Positions 1 to 11,866 of a stretch of DNA of 64,000 nucleotides are shown here, piece by piece. The notes under the pieces are model-generated. The model saw nothing but the letters and a program-made list of their open reading frames with translations, was not told the origin of the DNA and ran no database searches. Origin of the DNA: Brugia malayi. Its lineage: Eukaryota; Nematoda; Chromadorea; Rhabditida; Onchocercidae. The stretch covers positions 2,289,001 to 2,353,000 of the forward strand of contig NW_025062476.1 of assembly GCF_000002995.4 (NCBI RefSeq), given 5' to 3'. How positions within the stretch are numbered: position 1 is the first letter of the stretch; each line of letters starts with the position of its first letter. Made by a program: the position numbers and the translations under genes.

Positions 1-964
1 TGAATTTTATGGAGGACACTAATAGCTTTGAAGATCGACAATTTAATCGATTATTTCGACTGAAAGCAGTCACTGAAACTGAAGATGCATCATCTTATAA
101 CAACAGAAGAAACTGTCCAAGAGCTTAAAGTTAATCATTTTATGGTCATTTGACATTTGGAGCAATTAAAGAGGTAAAAAAAAAAATAAATGAATGTCTT
201 ATGAACTGACAATGATTAGTTTTTTTCTCGAAAGTTTCGAATTTCTTATTCTACGCAATTATGCAACAGGGAATCATTTTTTGATCGGATTATGTACGAC
301 AGCTGGTGCTGATCATGCCTGTAGCATTCTTCAAAGCCGAATGGCATCATAAGAACGTCGTTCGTTATTTGACGCCACGCTTGTTTCCTCTATAGTTTTC
401 TGAATCCTACCGGAACTATGACGCCCAAGAAATATACTAAAGAAATCGATGAGATGCAAAACGTTACCAGTGAATATCAATCGATATAAAATTTTGGCCT
501 TTCGTACCTTTCTTACTTCAGCTGATCTACCTTTCTTCAGCTGACCATTTCGATATAAAAAGTGATTATATGATCAACATCATATGGGAAATGTTTTCCA
601 AATTTTCATGCAATCCGAATTCACTGAAGTGTTGATTCTTAAGTTACAAGAATAAACAGTCTTGTTTATCCTTAAATAATTAGTGAAAATATTTGAGTGT
701 ATTTTTAATTCTTACAATAACCTCAGAATTTAAGGTCCCAGACTACTTCTACTATGAATATTCTAAGCTTTTTTTTCTCGGTTATCTCAAGTCTTTTTTT
801 TTTTTTTTTTTAATTTGAAGAAATATGGTATTAATTATATACCAAACGCAGAAAAACAAAGAAATGAGAATGTGATGAGATCTAGTAATTAAATTCTCGA
901 TAAGTAGTATTTTTTGAATTTGTTATTGTATCTGTTCGTATCATGAGTTATATATATATATCAG
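1..964. other. left edge: exon-like fragments, no assignable gene
   Basis: No complete gene is visible. An open frame at 3-128 (+) starts N-F-M-E-D-T and ends C-P-R-A-stop. It has coding-like composition and could be a last exon of a gene lying before the window or a first exon of the nuclear receptor that follows. A less A+T-rich stretch at about 250-490 contains short open frames, including one at 418-489 that starts M-T-P-K-K. It also has a piece reading A-F-F-K near 328-340 that faintly recalls a nuclear-receptor P-box, but no frame gives a proper zinc finger. From 600 onward the sequence is A+T-rich with a long T run near 794-811 and a TA repeat just before the exon at 965. Confidence 0.4.
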
Positions 965-3576
965 AGCAGTGGTTCACCATCAGGATATCAAATGCAAGAG
1001 ATCAGAATGCTGTGAAGTTGTTAAAGACACCAGAAGAGCATGCAGAGCTTGTCGCTATAAGAAGTGTCTTGAAATGGGGATGACAAAAGATGGTTTCGTT
1101 TTCTGAATTCTAAACCGATTGTAGACAAAGTTTCATATATTTCATATATACTTTTTTTTAGAAGATTTTCCATAATAACGAATATTTAAAGTTTTGTATA
1201 ATATTCATATTCTGTTTTATGTGCAAATTCGATTTTTGTGATTGCTAGGCTAGATTGGATCATATTCTCATTTTCTAGATCTTTTCAGTATCATTATGGA
1301 ATATCACCTTCAGTAGATTCTAAGTTTTTTAGCGTCCCAAAAACTGTTACTTTACAGCGTTACAGCCACGTCGAGATTTGATTGGCTGTCGGAGATATCG
1401 GCGACCAGATAATCAACAGGATTTCATCGCTTCAACATCTCACAATTTTCAATTACCGTCAATAGATATGTGTTTGGTTGAACTCATTTCGAAGCTTACA
1501 TTTGTCGATAAAGAAATTCGGGAACGGAAATTTTGCTTGATGCGAGTGAAAAATGAAGCAAGAAGACTAGCACAAATGTTGAAACAAAGTAATCAGCAGG
1601 TAAGTTTTGTTGATTTTTTTTTTTTTTTTTTCTGTATTTTCTACACATGAAGGAGCCCAGTCAGTCTTCCCATTTATATCTTATATTCGTCTGCAGTCTT
1701 TAACGGACTGTGAATTCTGAGGGTATTAACCACTTGAAAACGAACTCTGTATGTCGATGTGTATAGTTCCAGGTATTGAGACTCGTTTTACATTCTTGAC
1801 GCAGTGAGTTGCGTTAAGAATATAAAACGACTTTCATTTTTATGCACCCTCATCGACAAATAAAGCGATTGGCAATGGACCCCACCATCAAAAAGGTGGG
1901 ACCCGTTAATGCAAATGCAAGAAAAGAGGTAAGTAGTGTAAGCTAGCGATAGGAGAATGTAAAGAAATGCAGTCATAGTTTAAATTTCTATTTTGAGCAT
2001 TAATGTTTTATATAGTTCATGATATTTTCTTTCTCCAGACAATTGTTGGAAAAGCTTTGAAATTTTAACGAATGAGTTTTTGAAAATTTTTACGAACTTT
2101 TTTCAAACAGGTCATAAACAGATTTATGATTATGGCTACCGATATAGCAAGTGTAACACACACGGAATTATTGTTGATGTTAGAATGGGCTAAAACAGTG
2201 CCATGCTTTGCTAAACTTCCTTTTGCCGACAAGTTATCTCTTTTAAAAAGGTATGTTTAGGAATTTATACTTTCTTGTATCTGGAATAAAAAAATTTTTT
2301 TTTCGATCTTAGTTATGATCATATTATAATTATTCACCGAAATAAGTCTTTTGAGATTTTTGAAAGATAAGTTTCCAAGTTTTTCAGTTTTGCTGTTCAT
2401 TACCTTATTTTGGAATATGGCTATTACACTGCTCAGCTAGGTATAGAAGATGTTTGGTTGATATCAAATGGTACCTGTATGCCACGGAATGTTGACAAAT
2501 TACCCCAGGACATGAAGGTAACTACTTTTTTTTTATATTATTATATGATTTGATGTTTTAATCTATGAAGCATAAATTTTCTGTAGAAAGCATAAGTTTT
2601 ATGAACATATGTTCATTTTCTCTTGTCTTGATCTTTTTATCTTCATTCTCTCCCTCTCATAACAGACCTACTATGCTTCTTGATCTTCTTCTTGTTGGTT
2701 TTTCACTGCAATCCTCAGCGTTTTATAACTTTTAGCATGACGGATAGACTTGTCTAAGTCATAATATTAGACCAAATTCAAGCTTATTTCAAAAATGCGT
2801 TACGATACCTTGACTGTCTTTTATAAATTTAGGAATCAATTCCAGTAATTTAGGAATCAATTCCAGCGGATCGAAAATGGCGTCAAGAAAAACTTTACAA
2901 ACAGATGACTGATATATGTATCGACGAAGTTGCAGTACCTTTAAGGAAATTGAAGTTAATGCCTGAAGAACTTGTAACATTGAAAATCATCATGCTTTTC
3001 CGATATGGCAGTACAAATCGTGAAAGTACTTTTTCTTGTATTGTCATCATATGTGTTTATAACAACTCTTTCTTCAATTCAACTTTTATTCCTAATTAAT
3101 GAAAATCTAGATGCTGAAAACTGCCTATTGATCAGCTAGGCTGTTTTTAATATTGTCGTTCATTTAACGCGTCGTATTCTTAGATGAAGAATCAGAAATT
3201 TCGAAAGAATCAAGTGCCAGGATAACAGAGTGTCGTGATCGAGTAATTGCTGCCCTATTTGCCTTCTACCGGTTTATTAATTTACCGAATTATGCAGGTT
3301 CACTTTTTTTTAAACTTTTTCTGCTAACAATCAGGTGTTAATATTTGTTCCTCGTAGTTCATTCATCATTTTTATTACCTTTTACTTTTACAGTCTTCAA
3401 AATAACAGTTCTTATGCATTCCAGAACGTTTTGGGAATGTGATTTTAACGATATCAGGAATAATATCAGCTGCATCAGCTACTATCGAAAGCTACCAAGT
3501 GATGCGCCTATTTAAAATTGTTGCCTTCGACCACATCTCTGAGCAATTACTTTTTAATATTACTCAAACGCTATGA
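965..3576 (+). CDS. HNF4-like nuclear hormone receptor (5' partial)
   Basis: This is a DNA-binding, ligand-regulated transcription factor acting in the nucleus. Exons by hand-splicing: 965-1092, 1358-1599, 2111-2250, 2388-2517, 2854-3025, 3184-3297, 3425-3576; all phases agree and give 358 residues. The first exon encodes the second zinc module of the DNA-binding domain, with spacing C-x5-C-x9-C-x2-C and the tail [11 protein letters not shown]. The ligand-binding domain follows. The stretch [20 protein letters not shown] matches the signature of the family, and [11 protein letters not shown] is typical of the expanded HNF4-derived receptors of nematodes. The first zinc module (P-box exon) was not found in the 964 bases upstream, so the gene is 5' incomplete here. 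The protein ends soon after helix 10 with no clear AF-2 motif. A donor-like GTAAGT lies just after the stop, so an alternative 3' end is possible. The subfamily member is not resolved. Confidence 0.85.
2826..2866 (+). repeat. tandemly duplicated 3' splice site, 2 x 20 bp
   Basis: Two copies of a 20-base unit (2826-2845 and 2847-2866) lie head to tail at an acceptor of the nuclear receptor gene. Each contains AATTTAG followed by GAATCAATTCCAG. Only the downstream AG (exon from 2854) keeps the frame open; using the upstream AG would add seven codons ending in a stop. Confidence 0.85.
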
Positions 3577-6532
3577 TATTGATACTGTAAGTCTGATTGT
3601 TAGTAAAAAATTTTAGCGTTATTTTGTCATTAATGATGTTGTAGACATAAAGCCATTTGCTTAATAGATTCATCCTGTGATTAAGATAATAGGTTCAGTA
3701 TGTACACATAAACAGTAATAATTAATAAAAGAGTTAAACAATAATTAAAATGAAACATTCGTTCTTATACGCATACAAAACATTTGTAGGTATTAAACAT
3801 TTCTGCAAAGAAACTGAAATTTATAACTGTTGCTGTTTCTGAACACTTGAACAGTGCTGCCTTGCTATTTTTGCAGTTGTTAAATAAACTTTTAAGATTT
3901 ATTTTTGTGGTCCAGGATCAAACAGATTATAATAGCTAATAGGCAAGCAATCTATTACATAAACTTTTCAGTTATTTGATAATTTCAGAAATGATTAAGA
4001 ATAGCCGATAAAGATTTCACTTTATTCTTCTTTCAAAAGTGTAAAAAGTATGAAGAAGCTAATCAAAAGATGACACAAAATATGGATCTAATTTGATTAG
4101 CTATGCAGTGATAAAATATAAATCTCACCAATTCATAACTTATAGATCGTTTTCCTTTCATTTATGAAGTAATCATTAAGGGCAAAAATTTTTTAATAAC
4201 AAAGCTCATTATTAGGAGATATATATATATTATTTTGTCGCAAAATGTGCACAAACATTTTTGAAACTTTCCCCGCGAAGAAGTATGATTACAACAGGGA
4301 AGAATTGTCATTGATCGTGGCCTTTGTCTCCCTTCTATCTCCTTTGCTGGTGTATTTTTTTTTTTTTTTTTTTTTTTTTTGTGATTGAAAGATGGCGCCG
4401 TCAGTCTATATTTCCAGTTGAAAGCGAAATGAACCATCCAAAACATTTTGTATCGAATAGACAAGCTAGGAAAAATAACAAATCAAATTGGGATCTATCT
4501 ATTCGGCAAAAATTCTTTGACAAAAAATGATAGGCTATTGAGAGAGGTACGCGTGCTGCACAATAAAAACATTTTTGTTCCTAGAATTTGAACATTTACC
4601 GCATTTTATAAAGAAAACATGAAAGATGAGATATTATCAGTGATAAGAGAAATGAAATGAGCTGTCAATGATAAATGTATGATTCGGTTGCAATTTGATT
4701 AAAGTAAGAATACACCCCATAAATTGAAGCCATAAATGAGACAGATAAAATGAGATATTATTTTAATGAGCATTGATTGATAATTTAACACCAGGAAATA
4801 ACTACCAAACAGATCGTTATCATTTCAAGTTAAACAAGTTTTGTGATAACCTCGAATACTATAGCATTACACTGATGAACCTTTCACCCTTTTTGGTTGT
4901 CATTTTTTTTTTTTTTTTTTTCGCAATCATTTCAAATATTTGCTGTGAATTTTTCAATAAAGATAAAAAATTGTAGGAAACTAGAAAACATTGAATAACA
5001 GGAAAAGCAGGAATTTCTCTCTAAAACAATACTTTCTAATAGCTAACAAAAAAAAAAAAAAAAAAAAAAGAAAATTATCCTAAAAAAAAAAAACTTTTCC
5101 GGACAAAAAAAAAACGAAAATTTTATGTTAAATTATTTGAGCATTACAGCAAATAAGAATCATTTATAAATTTAAACAAATATAAATCACTGAAAATAAA
5201 AACGAAACAGCTCTTAATTTTTGAATAGTTTAAAGAAAAAAAAAAAGTAAAAAATAAATTTGCAATTAGACGAGTAATACACGTGTTGCTAAACGTTAAC
5301 ATATATTTGCTCAATGTTGATTTCACGTTTGCCCAAAATTTCATTTTTTTTTTTGATATCAATCTGATGATTATCACTAAAAACTGGTTCTAATTTTATC
5401 CTAATTTTGATCTATTCCTCTTTATCAATATCACTATTATATTACAAGAATAATATTTTCATATTAAATTTTGGCCAAAATTTTTTCTGCTAATTTTAAT
5501 CTAACACATCTCTATCCAATCCTCTTTTGTAGCAATAAATCCTTCTAAAGGGTACTTCTTCTGCTTATCCTTGGCTAGCTAGACGTCACCGTCTGTCCTA
5601 TTATTGTTGTCCTCTTATACCATTCATTATAGCTTAGGTTTCATATCAAAAATGCAAATTAACCTGGAACGGATATGATGGTGGACAAGGGGACAATGAA
5701 ATAAAGAATCGATGACACACAGTCATCCATCCATCCATCCATCCATCCATCCATCCATCCTTTTCTTCACATTGCCAACAGTATCTAAGAAGAAAAGTAG
5801 CCGTCTGTAGTGCGATCCCCAAATGAGCAATCCGTTGTTGTCGTTGTCGTTGTCATCGATTCTTTTATTCCATTCTTTTCTATCAATTTTCGATCGATAT
5901 GATAAAAATGCAATTTGATATCAGTTCAGCTAGATTTGATAATATCAGAATATCAATTCAAAAAAGTTTATTTTTATCACTCAATAGCCATCATCCATTG
6001 TCAATGTGATGAAGAAATATATCAATAATGTTTGATGTGTAATTTAATATTTCACTATTGATTATGATATCATTTATCAGTTTTTCAAAGTTAAAAATGA
6101 TGCATAATTAGATTGGATTAAATAATTAACTCTTCTCTTAATGCATTAAAAATTTTAATTCCATTTTTTGAATAGAAATTTCCTGAAATTTTTTTTTTTT
6201 TTTTTTTGCTTAAATCAATAATTGTAAGTGGAAAACATAAATTTTGTACGTGCTGAAGTGATGAACAATAAATTGAAAAGATTTTTAATCGTTAACTATC
6301 TTTTCTTTTTTTTTTTTTTTCCTTGTTGTCTTTTGCGTTAATAATTCATTGCAGTCATCTGCTGCATTTCGTTGTCCCATCATATTCATCAAATTTTTTT
6401 GTTTTATTATTTTTTGCTCTAATTTTTTAAAATAAAATTTGAAATTAATTAAGCATTAAACAATATTTGTTAATTTATGAAAGTTTATCTATCAAGTATC
6501 TTACTGATATCGTAAGTACAAAAATTTCTTCT
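3577..6532. other. non-coding stretch downstream of the nuclear receptor
   Basis: No gene is supported. An AATAAA-type signal near 3724 could be the receptor's polyadenylation signal. The rest is A+T-rich with long homopolymers: T27 near 4354-4380, T18 near 4904-4921, A-runs near 5048-5068 and 5082-5092, and T-runs near 6190 and 6306. Open frames through these tracts encode only lysine or phenylalanine runs. Confidence 0.6.
5723..5761. repeat. CATC tetranucleotide microsatellite
   Basis: Nine to ten perfect copies of the unit CATC in a non-coding region. Confidence 0.95.
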
Positions 6533-7098
6533 ATTATTATCTTAAATATTATGGATTTATTTAATTTGATTTAAAAAAAAAAAAAAAAAAAAACTATTAA
6601 AACAATAATATCAGTTCAAAAACTATGCCATATTATTATCTTAAATATTATGGATTTATTTAATTTAATTTGAAAAAAAAAAAAAAACTATTAAAATAAC
6701 AATATCAGTTCAAAAACTATGCCATATTATTATCTTAAATATTATGGATTTATTTAATTTAATTTAAAAAAAAAAAAAACTATTAAAATAACAATATCAG
6801 TTCAAAAACTATGCCATATTATTATCTTAAATATTATGGATTTATTTAATTTGATTTAAAAAAAAAAAAAAACTATTAAAACAATAATATCAGTTCAAAA
6901 ACTATGCCATATTATTATCTTAAATATTATGGATTTATTTAATTTAATTTAAAAAAAAAACTATTAAAATAACAATATCAGTTCAAAAACTATGCCATAT
7001 TATTATCTTAAACATTATGGATTTATTTAATTTGATTTAAAAAAAAAAAAAAAAAAAAAACTATTAAAACAACAATATCAGTTCAAAAACTATGCTAT
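6533..7098. repeat. six-copy ~95 bp tandem repeat with variable A-runs
   Basis: Six head-to-tail copies begin at 6533, 6632, 6726, 6818, 6911 and 6999. Each opens with ATTATTATCTTAAATATTAT, continues through a poly-A tract of variable length, and ends with ATCAGTTCAAAAACTATGCC. Spacing is 99, 94, 92, 93, 88 and about 100 bases, and most of the variation comes from the A-run. Copies otherwise differ at only a few positions, so the expansion is recent. Confidence 0.95.
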
Positions 7099-8845
7099 AA
7101 ATAAACAGAATTGCAAATAATAAATTCTGATTTGAATTTTGTGGAAAAATTTAAACATTAAATTTATCAATGAAATCTTAAGCAACTTTTTATCATTGTT
7201 ATCATTCATTCTTTTCATTTTTTTCTTTCTCTTTTTTCTTTGCTCAATACTTTAACCATTTAATGATTAAAAGTTTTTTTTTTTTAAAGATATATTTTCA
7301 AAATTATATAATTTCTATCATTTTCTTCTCATTGATTTACTTCATTCTTTCGTTATACATCCATCCCATTCCACTCAATCTTGAATGCAATATTTTTTTG
7401 CCTGCATCTTTTAGCATCATTTTCTCACCATTAACAGCACCCGATTGATTATCACTATCATCCACCAAACACATGCATCTATCCATTTGGTTGAACTAAC
7501 CAATGAACCATTTTGTATGTCCCAAGAAAAAAAAAAAAAAAAAAAAAAAAGGGAAAAAAAAAAAACGGTAGAACGGATTTGTATACAGCAAATGGTCGTT
7601 GTTCCAATGTCAAGGACGACGTCCCTTTGAAATTTCTTCTTCTAATTCATTTTCCTTTTTTTTTCTACTTTAAACTTTTACACATTTTTGGAAAATTTTA
7701 ACTTTTTTAATGAATTACGCAAGTTAAACTTTAATTTGTTCTTAATTTTAAATAATCGAAACTTCAGATGGCGAAAGATGACAATCAGAATGACAATGAT
7801 GCAAGATGATAATGATAATCTGTTTGTGTTTACAAGCAAAATAATCTTCTTCTTCTTCTTCAGGTTTAATCTCTCACTTATTTCTTTCAACTATTCGAAT
7901 AATCAGAATTTGATTTTATTTCAACTTATACTGTAATTTAATTGTATTACTCATTTTGTAATACAATAAAAGATGGCTATTTTATTTATCATTTCGTCTG
8001 TTTTGTCGTTAACCTCATAATATTCAAATAAACGATATAACTTACAATCGTTTATGATCTAATTGCAGTAATAGATATACAAATATTTATATGTCATCGA
8101 TCTGATCGTTTCTTAATAGAGAGGTCCAAGAATTGTATTTATATTTGTTTTACATTGAGTCTTATATCATAAGTGAATTTAAATAGTCTTTTAAAAAAAG
8201 TTGAGTTTGAGGAATTATTCAAAAGAGAAAGTTTCCCCTTCGTGCTTTTTCATTCAATTATATCTGTCAGAATTATTGCTTTTATGTGTCACTTTTTTCC
8301 TGCAATGAGAATTCGATTAAAGGCTTAAAAAAAAAAAAAAAAAAAAAGAGCGCTTAAACGATAGCATAATAGCAAATAATGGAATAATTTTTGTAACTTC
8401 AGGAATTTCCTTCCTCATTCCTGTACAGTTTACTATTCCGGAAATAATAACTACGGTTACTTTCTGTTAATTGATGACTTATATGAAAGACACTATCTTA
8501 TCATTAACATTCAACTTGTTGCCTAATTGCGATGCAATGGAAATGAGATTGAATTTGAGTTTTTCCCCCCTATAATAGCTATTCATAGACTTATTTAATT
8601 ATTTGTCACTCATTCAATTTCTATATAACCAAACTTTTCTTTTTTGCTTTTTTTTTTTTTTTCTTCAAATAATAAAAATTGAATATGATGAGTTTACATT
8701 CTTAATTTGTTACAAATAAGCATTGTTAAAATGAGAAGAATGAAAGAGAGGACAGATGGACAATGAATGTAATAAATTTGTATGATTGATATTGGTGGCG
8801 CTATTGTTGTTGCTAGTACTACTACTACCATCACCGCCACCACCA

Positions 8846-8855
8846 CTGCTGCTGC

Positions 8856-8902
<47 letters not shown>
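8846..8902. repeat. CTG trinucleotide run
   Basis: About nineteen CTG-type units, one interrupted by CCG, run on the + strand. On the - strand the run lies inside two open frames encoding poly-alanine or poly-serine. These have no splice or domain context and are treated as by-products of the repeat. Confidence 0.95.
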
Positions 8903-8979
8903 ATGTTGTTATGGCTGTGGTGGTGATGTTGGTGATGAGGTTCGGGTCGTAATCCAATTGCAATCCTCATTTATGACCG

Positions 8980-8981
<2 letters not shown>

Positions 8982-9011
<30 letters not shown>
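8982..9011. repeat. CT dinucleotide microsatellite
   Basis: Fifteen perfect CT units in non-coding DNA, 80 bases after the CTG run. Confidence 0.95.
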
Positions 9012-9014
<3 letters not shown>

Positions 9015-11757
9015 TGTTCCATATAAAACATTTCTTTTCAATCAGTTAGCTATTCGAATTGGACATCTTTGTATGCTTCCTATTAAAATCATTGGAAAAG
9101 GAAACGTTTGTGTTTGTATTTATACCTCTGTTCATTGAGATTATTTTATTGTTTAATCTTACATATAAATTTCAGTTGACAATAATTTAAGTATTTCATA
9201 CAGAAAACAGGAAGAAATTGAAATTTTTTAGCCTTATCGAGAAAATTTCATAAAAATTTTCTGGAAAATTCTGCAGGTAGATATAAACAAAATGCATAAT
9301 TGTCATAATCTCATGAATGCTTGTCCTTTCTCCCTTTCTCTCTTTCTTCTATTTTTCTTTTCTTACTTTCTTAATCGGTATGCTTTTCCAGTTGGATTAT
9401 AACTGCAGGCATTGTAGTCTGTCATCTGTCACCTGTCACCTGTCACACATTTATTATACCATTCATTGATAACTGTTAATGAGTTATTATAACGATTATT
9501 CATATATTTATATGACGCTTATTTAAACGAATGTTTTTTTTTTTTTAATTAATTGAATTTGTTGAATAATTTTTATGGCATCTGAGCTGTAAAAATTGTC
9601 AAGCACATTTTTTTTTTTTTTTAATATTCTTTTATCTCCTTTTAGTCCTTAGTCTTCTAGAATTTTAGTTTCATTTCCATTTGAAATTTTTAAATTTGAA
9701 TTTGGCTTTTTTTTTCGCAGATAAATTTTAAAAATTACCAGGATTTCATTATGGATTCAGTTTTGATATTATTTGTATGCTTTTTCATTTTACTGAAAAT
9801 TTTGCTGAATTTTTGACTGTAAAAGTTTCCCAAGTAATTTCTCCCTGTCATTTTATCGCATAATTTCGATATGTGCTTTTTGCATATAATAATAATGAGA
9901 ATTAAAGATTTTCAAATAATAACCACTAATTGGTTCCTTTGCTATTAATTATTTATGTCTATGGACGAAATGTTGTGTGCTTATTAATGAATATATATAT
10001 AATATAACCTTTTTCATAGTTTAATTTTATTTCCTAAAATGTATGCATGATTGGTTGATTGATTCATTCATTCTCCGTTAGATCTTTAGTTTATTACCGT
10101 AGAGGGGAGAGTATTTCTTGGTTTTCCATATCTTTGTTAACAATTAAACAGACGTCGTTTTAGTGAGGTCATCGTTGACAATTAAGCAATCATCATCATT
10201 TTTGCATAGTAATCAGTTTCGATAGACGACAATATCTAATATGTGCTGATTGTTGCTCCTCAAATACTATGCTGTTTCCGTCCTATTTCAATTATATGAA
10301 CCAGTGGGTTCGGTTCATTAAGCCATAGATGAAATTTTCTAAATTAATTCTTCCTCAACAGTTCCCCCCCAAAAAATTCAATATAAAACGATTATATATA
10401 TATATAAAACAGTTTACTTCCTATCATCCCAGTTAATTAAACTAAACTGTCATAACTTTCCGTGTCAAATGTCAATGTGCAGCAAATAATTAGGTTGTCT
10501 AGAAGGTAGCATTGATTCCTCAGATATCAAGTGAAGTGACCTCATTAAACTAAACTAGACATAGTAAGAAGACCTAAGAGTTTTCTGTAATCATAAGAGC
10601 TGATAGATTTTGTGTGCTTAATTAGGTGTGATCATTTTATGTGAAACATAATAAAACTGTATTCCTGTTGCTTTCTTCTTAATTTGCATATCTCTGTTTA
10701 CCAACTATTTTCTCTCTTTTATTTTGTAAATAGTTACTCTAATTTGTAACATTGAATGACATTTCGGGTAAATTAGTGAGAAAGTGCGGATGAAATATTT
10801 ACAGTCATGGACTGAAAGATATGAAGGCCTGAACAAAAATAATGAATTAATAAATTGTATATGTGGGTTGTAATTATATTCGAGTGAATACTATCTCATC
10901 AATGATAATAAGTGCGCGAATGCAATTATCTCGAATTCATGCATGCATTGAAGTTAGTAGTGCATGCTTATAAACTATGCAAAATGCATTGTCAACACAA
11001 CAATATAATGCGATCAGACAAGAAGCAGCAGCAACAGGTGGTGGTAAAATTAGTTTTCGGAGTTTCATACATCTACTGAAACTGTCAATTGCTGGTTGTT
11101 GATCAGAGTTCGATTATTCATTTTAATCACTGCTGGTTGATTTAAATAGAAGTAGTGAAAACCTTCTTTTCTCTTTTCTTTTCTTTTTTTTTTTTTTTTT
11201 TTTGTTTGACTGGTCATCATTAGATTGTTCGGTTTAGTAAACACTTTTCCTGATCTTATTGATGTTACCGATTGTAGGCAATTAAGAAGGAAAAAAAAAG
11301 AAATGGATTGAAAAGGCTGATAGGATGACAGGTGAAACTTTATGAAATGAATGCATACTCATTTATCATTTATTGAATTGTTTATTCATTGATCATTAAT
11401 TGATATAGGGATGCTTTGATATTATCTTTATTTCAAATTTATAAAGATTGAAGTTTAAATAATAACAAATTAACTAGTTAGTATTTGATATTTTCATTGA
11501 GAAATTAACTCAAGGTTTTACTACTATTTATCATTTTGACTTTTTTTTTTTTCCATCTAGGTATCTATTAACTATTACTGAATCAATTTATAGATATTTT
11601 ATTAACCTTAAATTAGAATGTCCACAAAACTTTTGTACTCTAGATTGAGTGTTTTCATTTGACTATTATAAATAACAAACAATACCATAATAGAAACATC
11701 ACTTCGAAAGCATTTGGTAAATTTTTGGAGTGTTTTAGAGAAAGTATGTGTGAGTGA

Positions 11758-11866
11758 ATGGTGTGCTTAAAGCTTGTTGACCAAAGGTCGTCGTTGCTTT
11801 CTAGTACTACAACCAATCGCTCATCGTCATCACAATGTTGTCACGATAGTGAAGTGAGTGATACTG
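11758..11866 (+). CDS. candidate first exon of the AEBP2-like gene
   Basis: An ATG at 11758 opens a frame of unusually non-A+T-rich, serine-rich sequence (M-V-C-L-K-L-V-D-Q-R, then S-S-S-S-Q-C-C-H-D). A possible donor at 11866/11867 leaves one base, which is the phase needed to join the exon at 16886. Joined this way the predicted protein would be 541 residues, close to the size of AEBP2 in vertebrates. The intron would be 5 kb. There is no direct evidence for the join. The frame also stays open past this donor to about 12036, and a stronger GTGAGT donor lies slightly upstream but in the wrong phase. RNA evidence would be needed to confirm it. Confidence 0.3.

Larger units (their letters stand above)
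7099..11757. other. non-coding stretch with simple repeats
   Basis: No gene is supported. It holds a long A tract near 7527-7550 and further T/A runs. A (CTG)n run lies at 8846-8902 and a (CT)n run at 8982-9011. Small pyrimidine-rich patches lie near 9325-9365. Short open frames here are either homopolymer-driven or in the CTG run. Enhancers or distal 5' exons of the gene to the right cannot be excluded. Confidence 0.55.

Noticed and set aside
1788..1976. Minus-strand 62-codon frame
   Set aside because: Lies in an intron of the nuclear receptor gene, no domain or splice context.
8694..8970. Two minus-strand open frames encoding poly-alanine and poly-serine
   Set aside because: They are produced by the CTG microsatellite, in two frames at once, with no domain, splice or start context.
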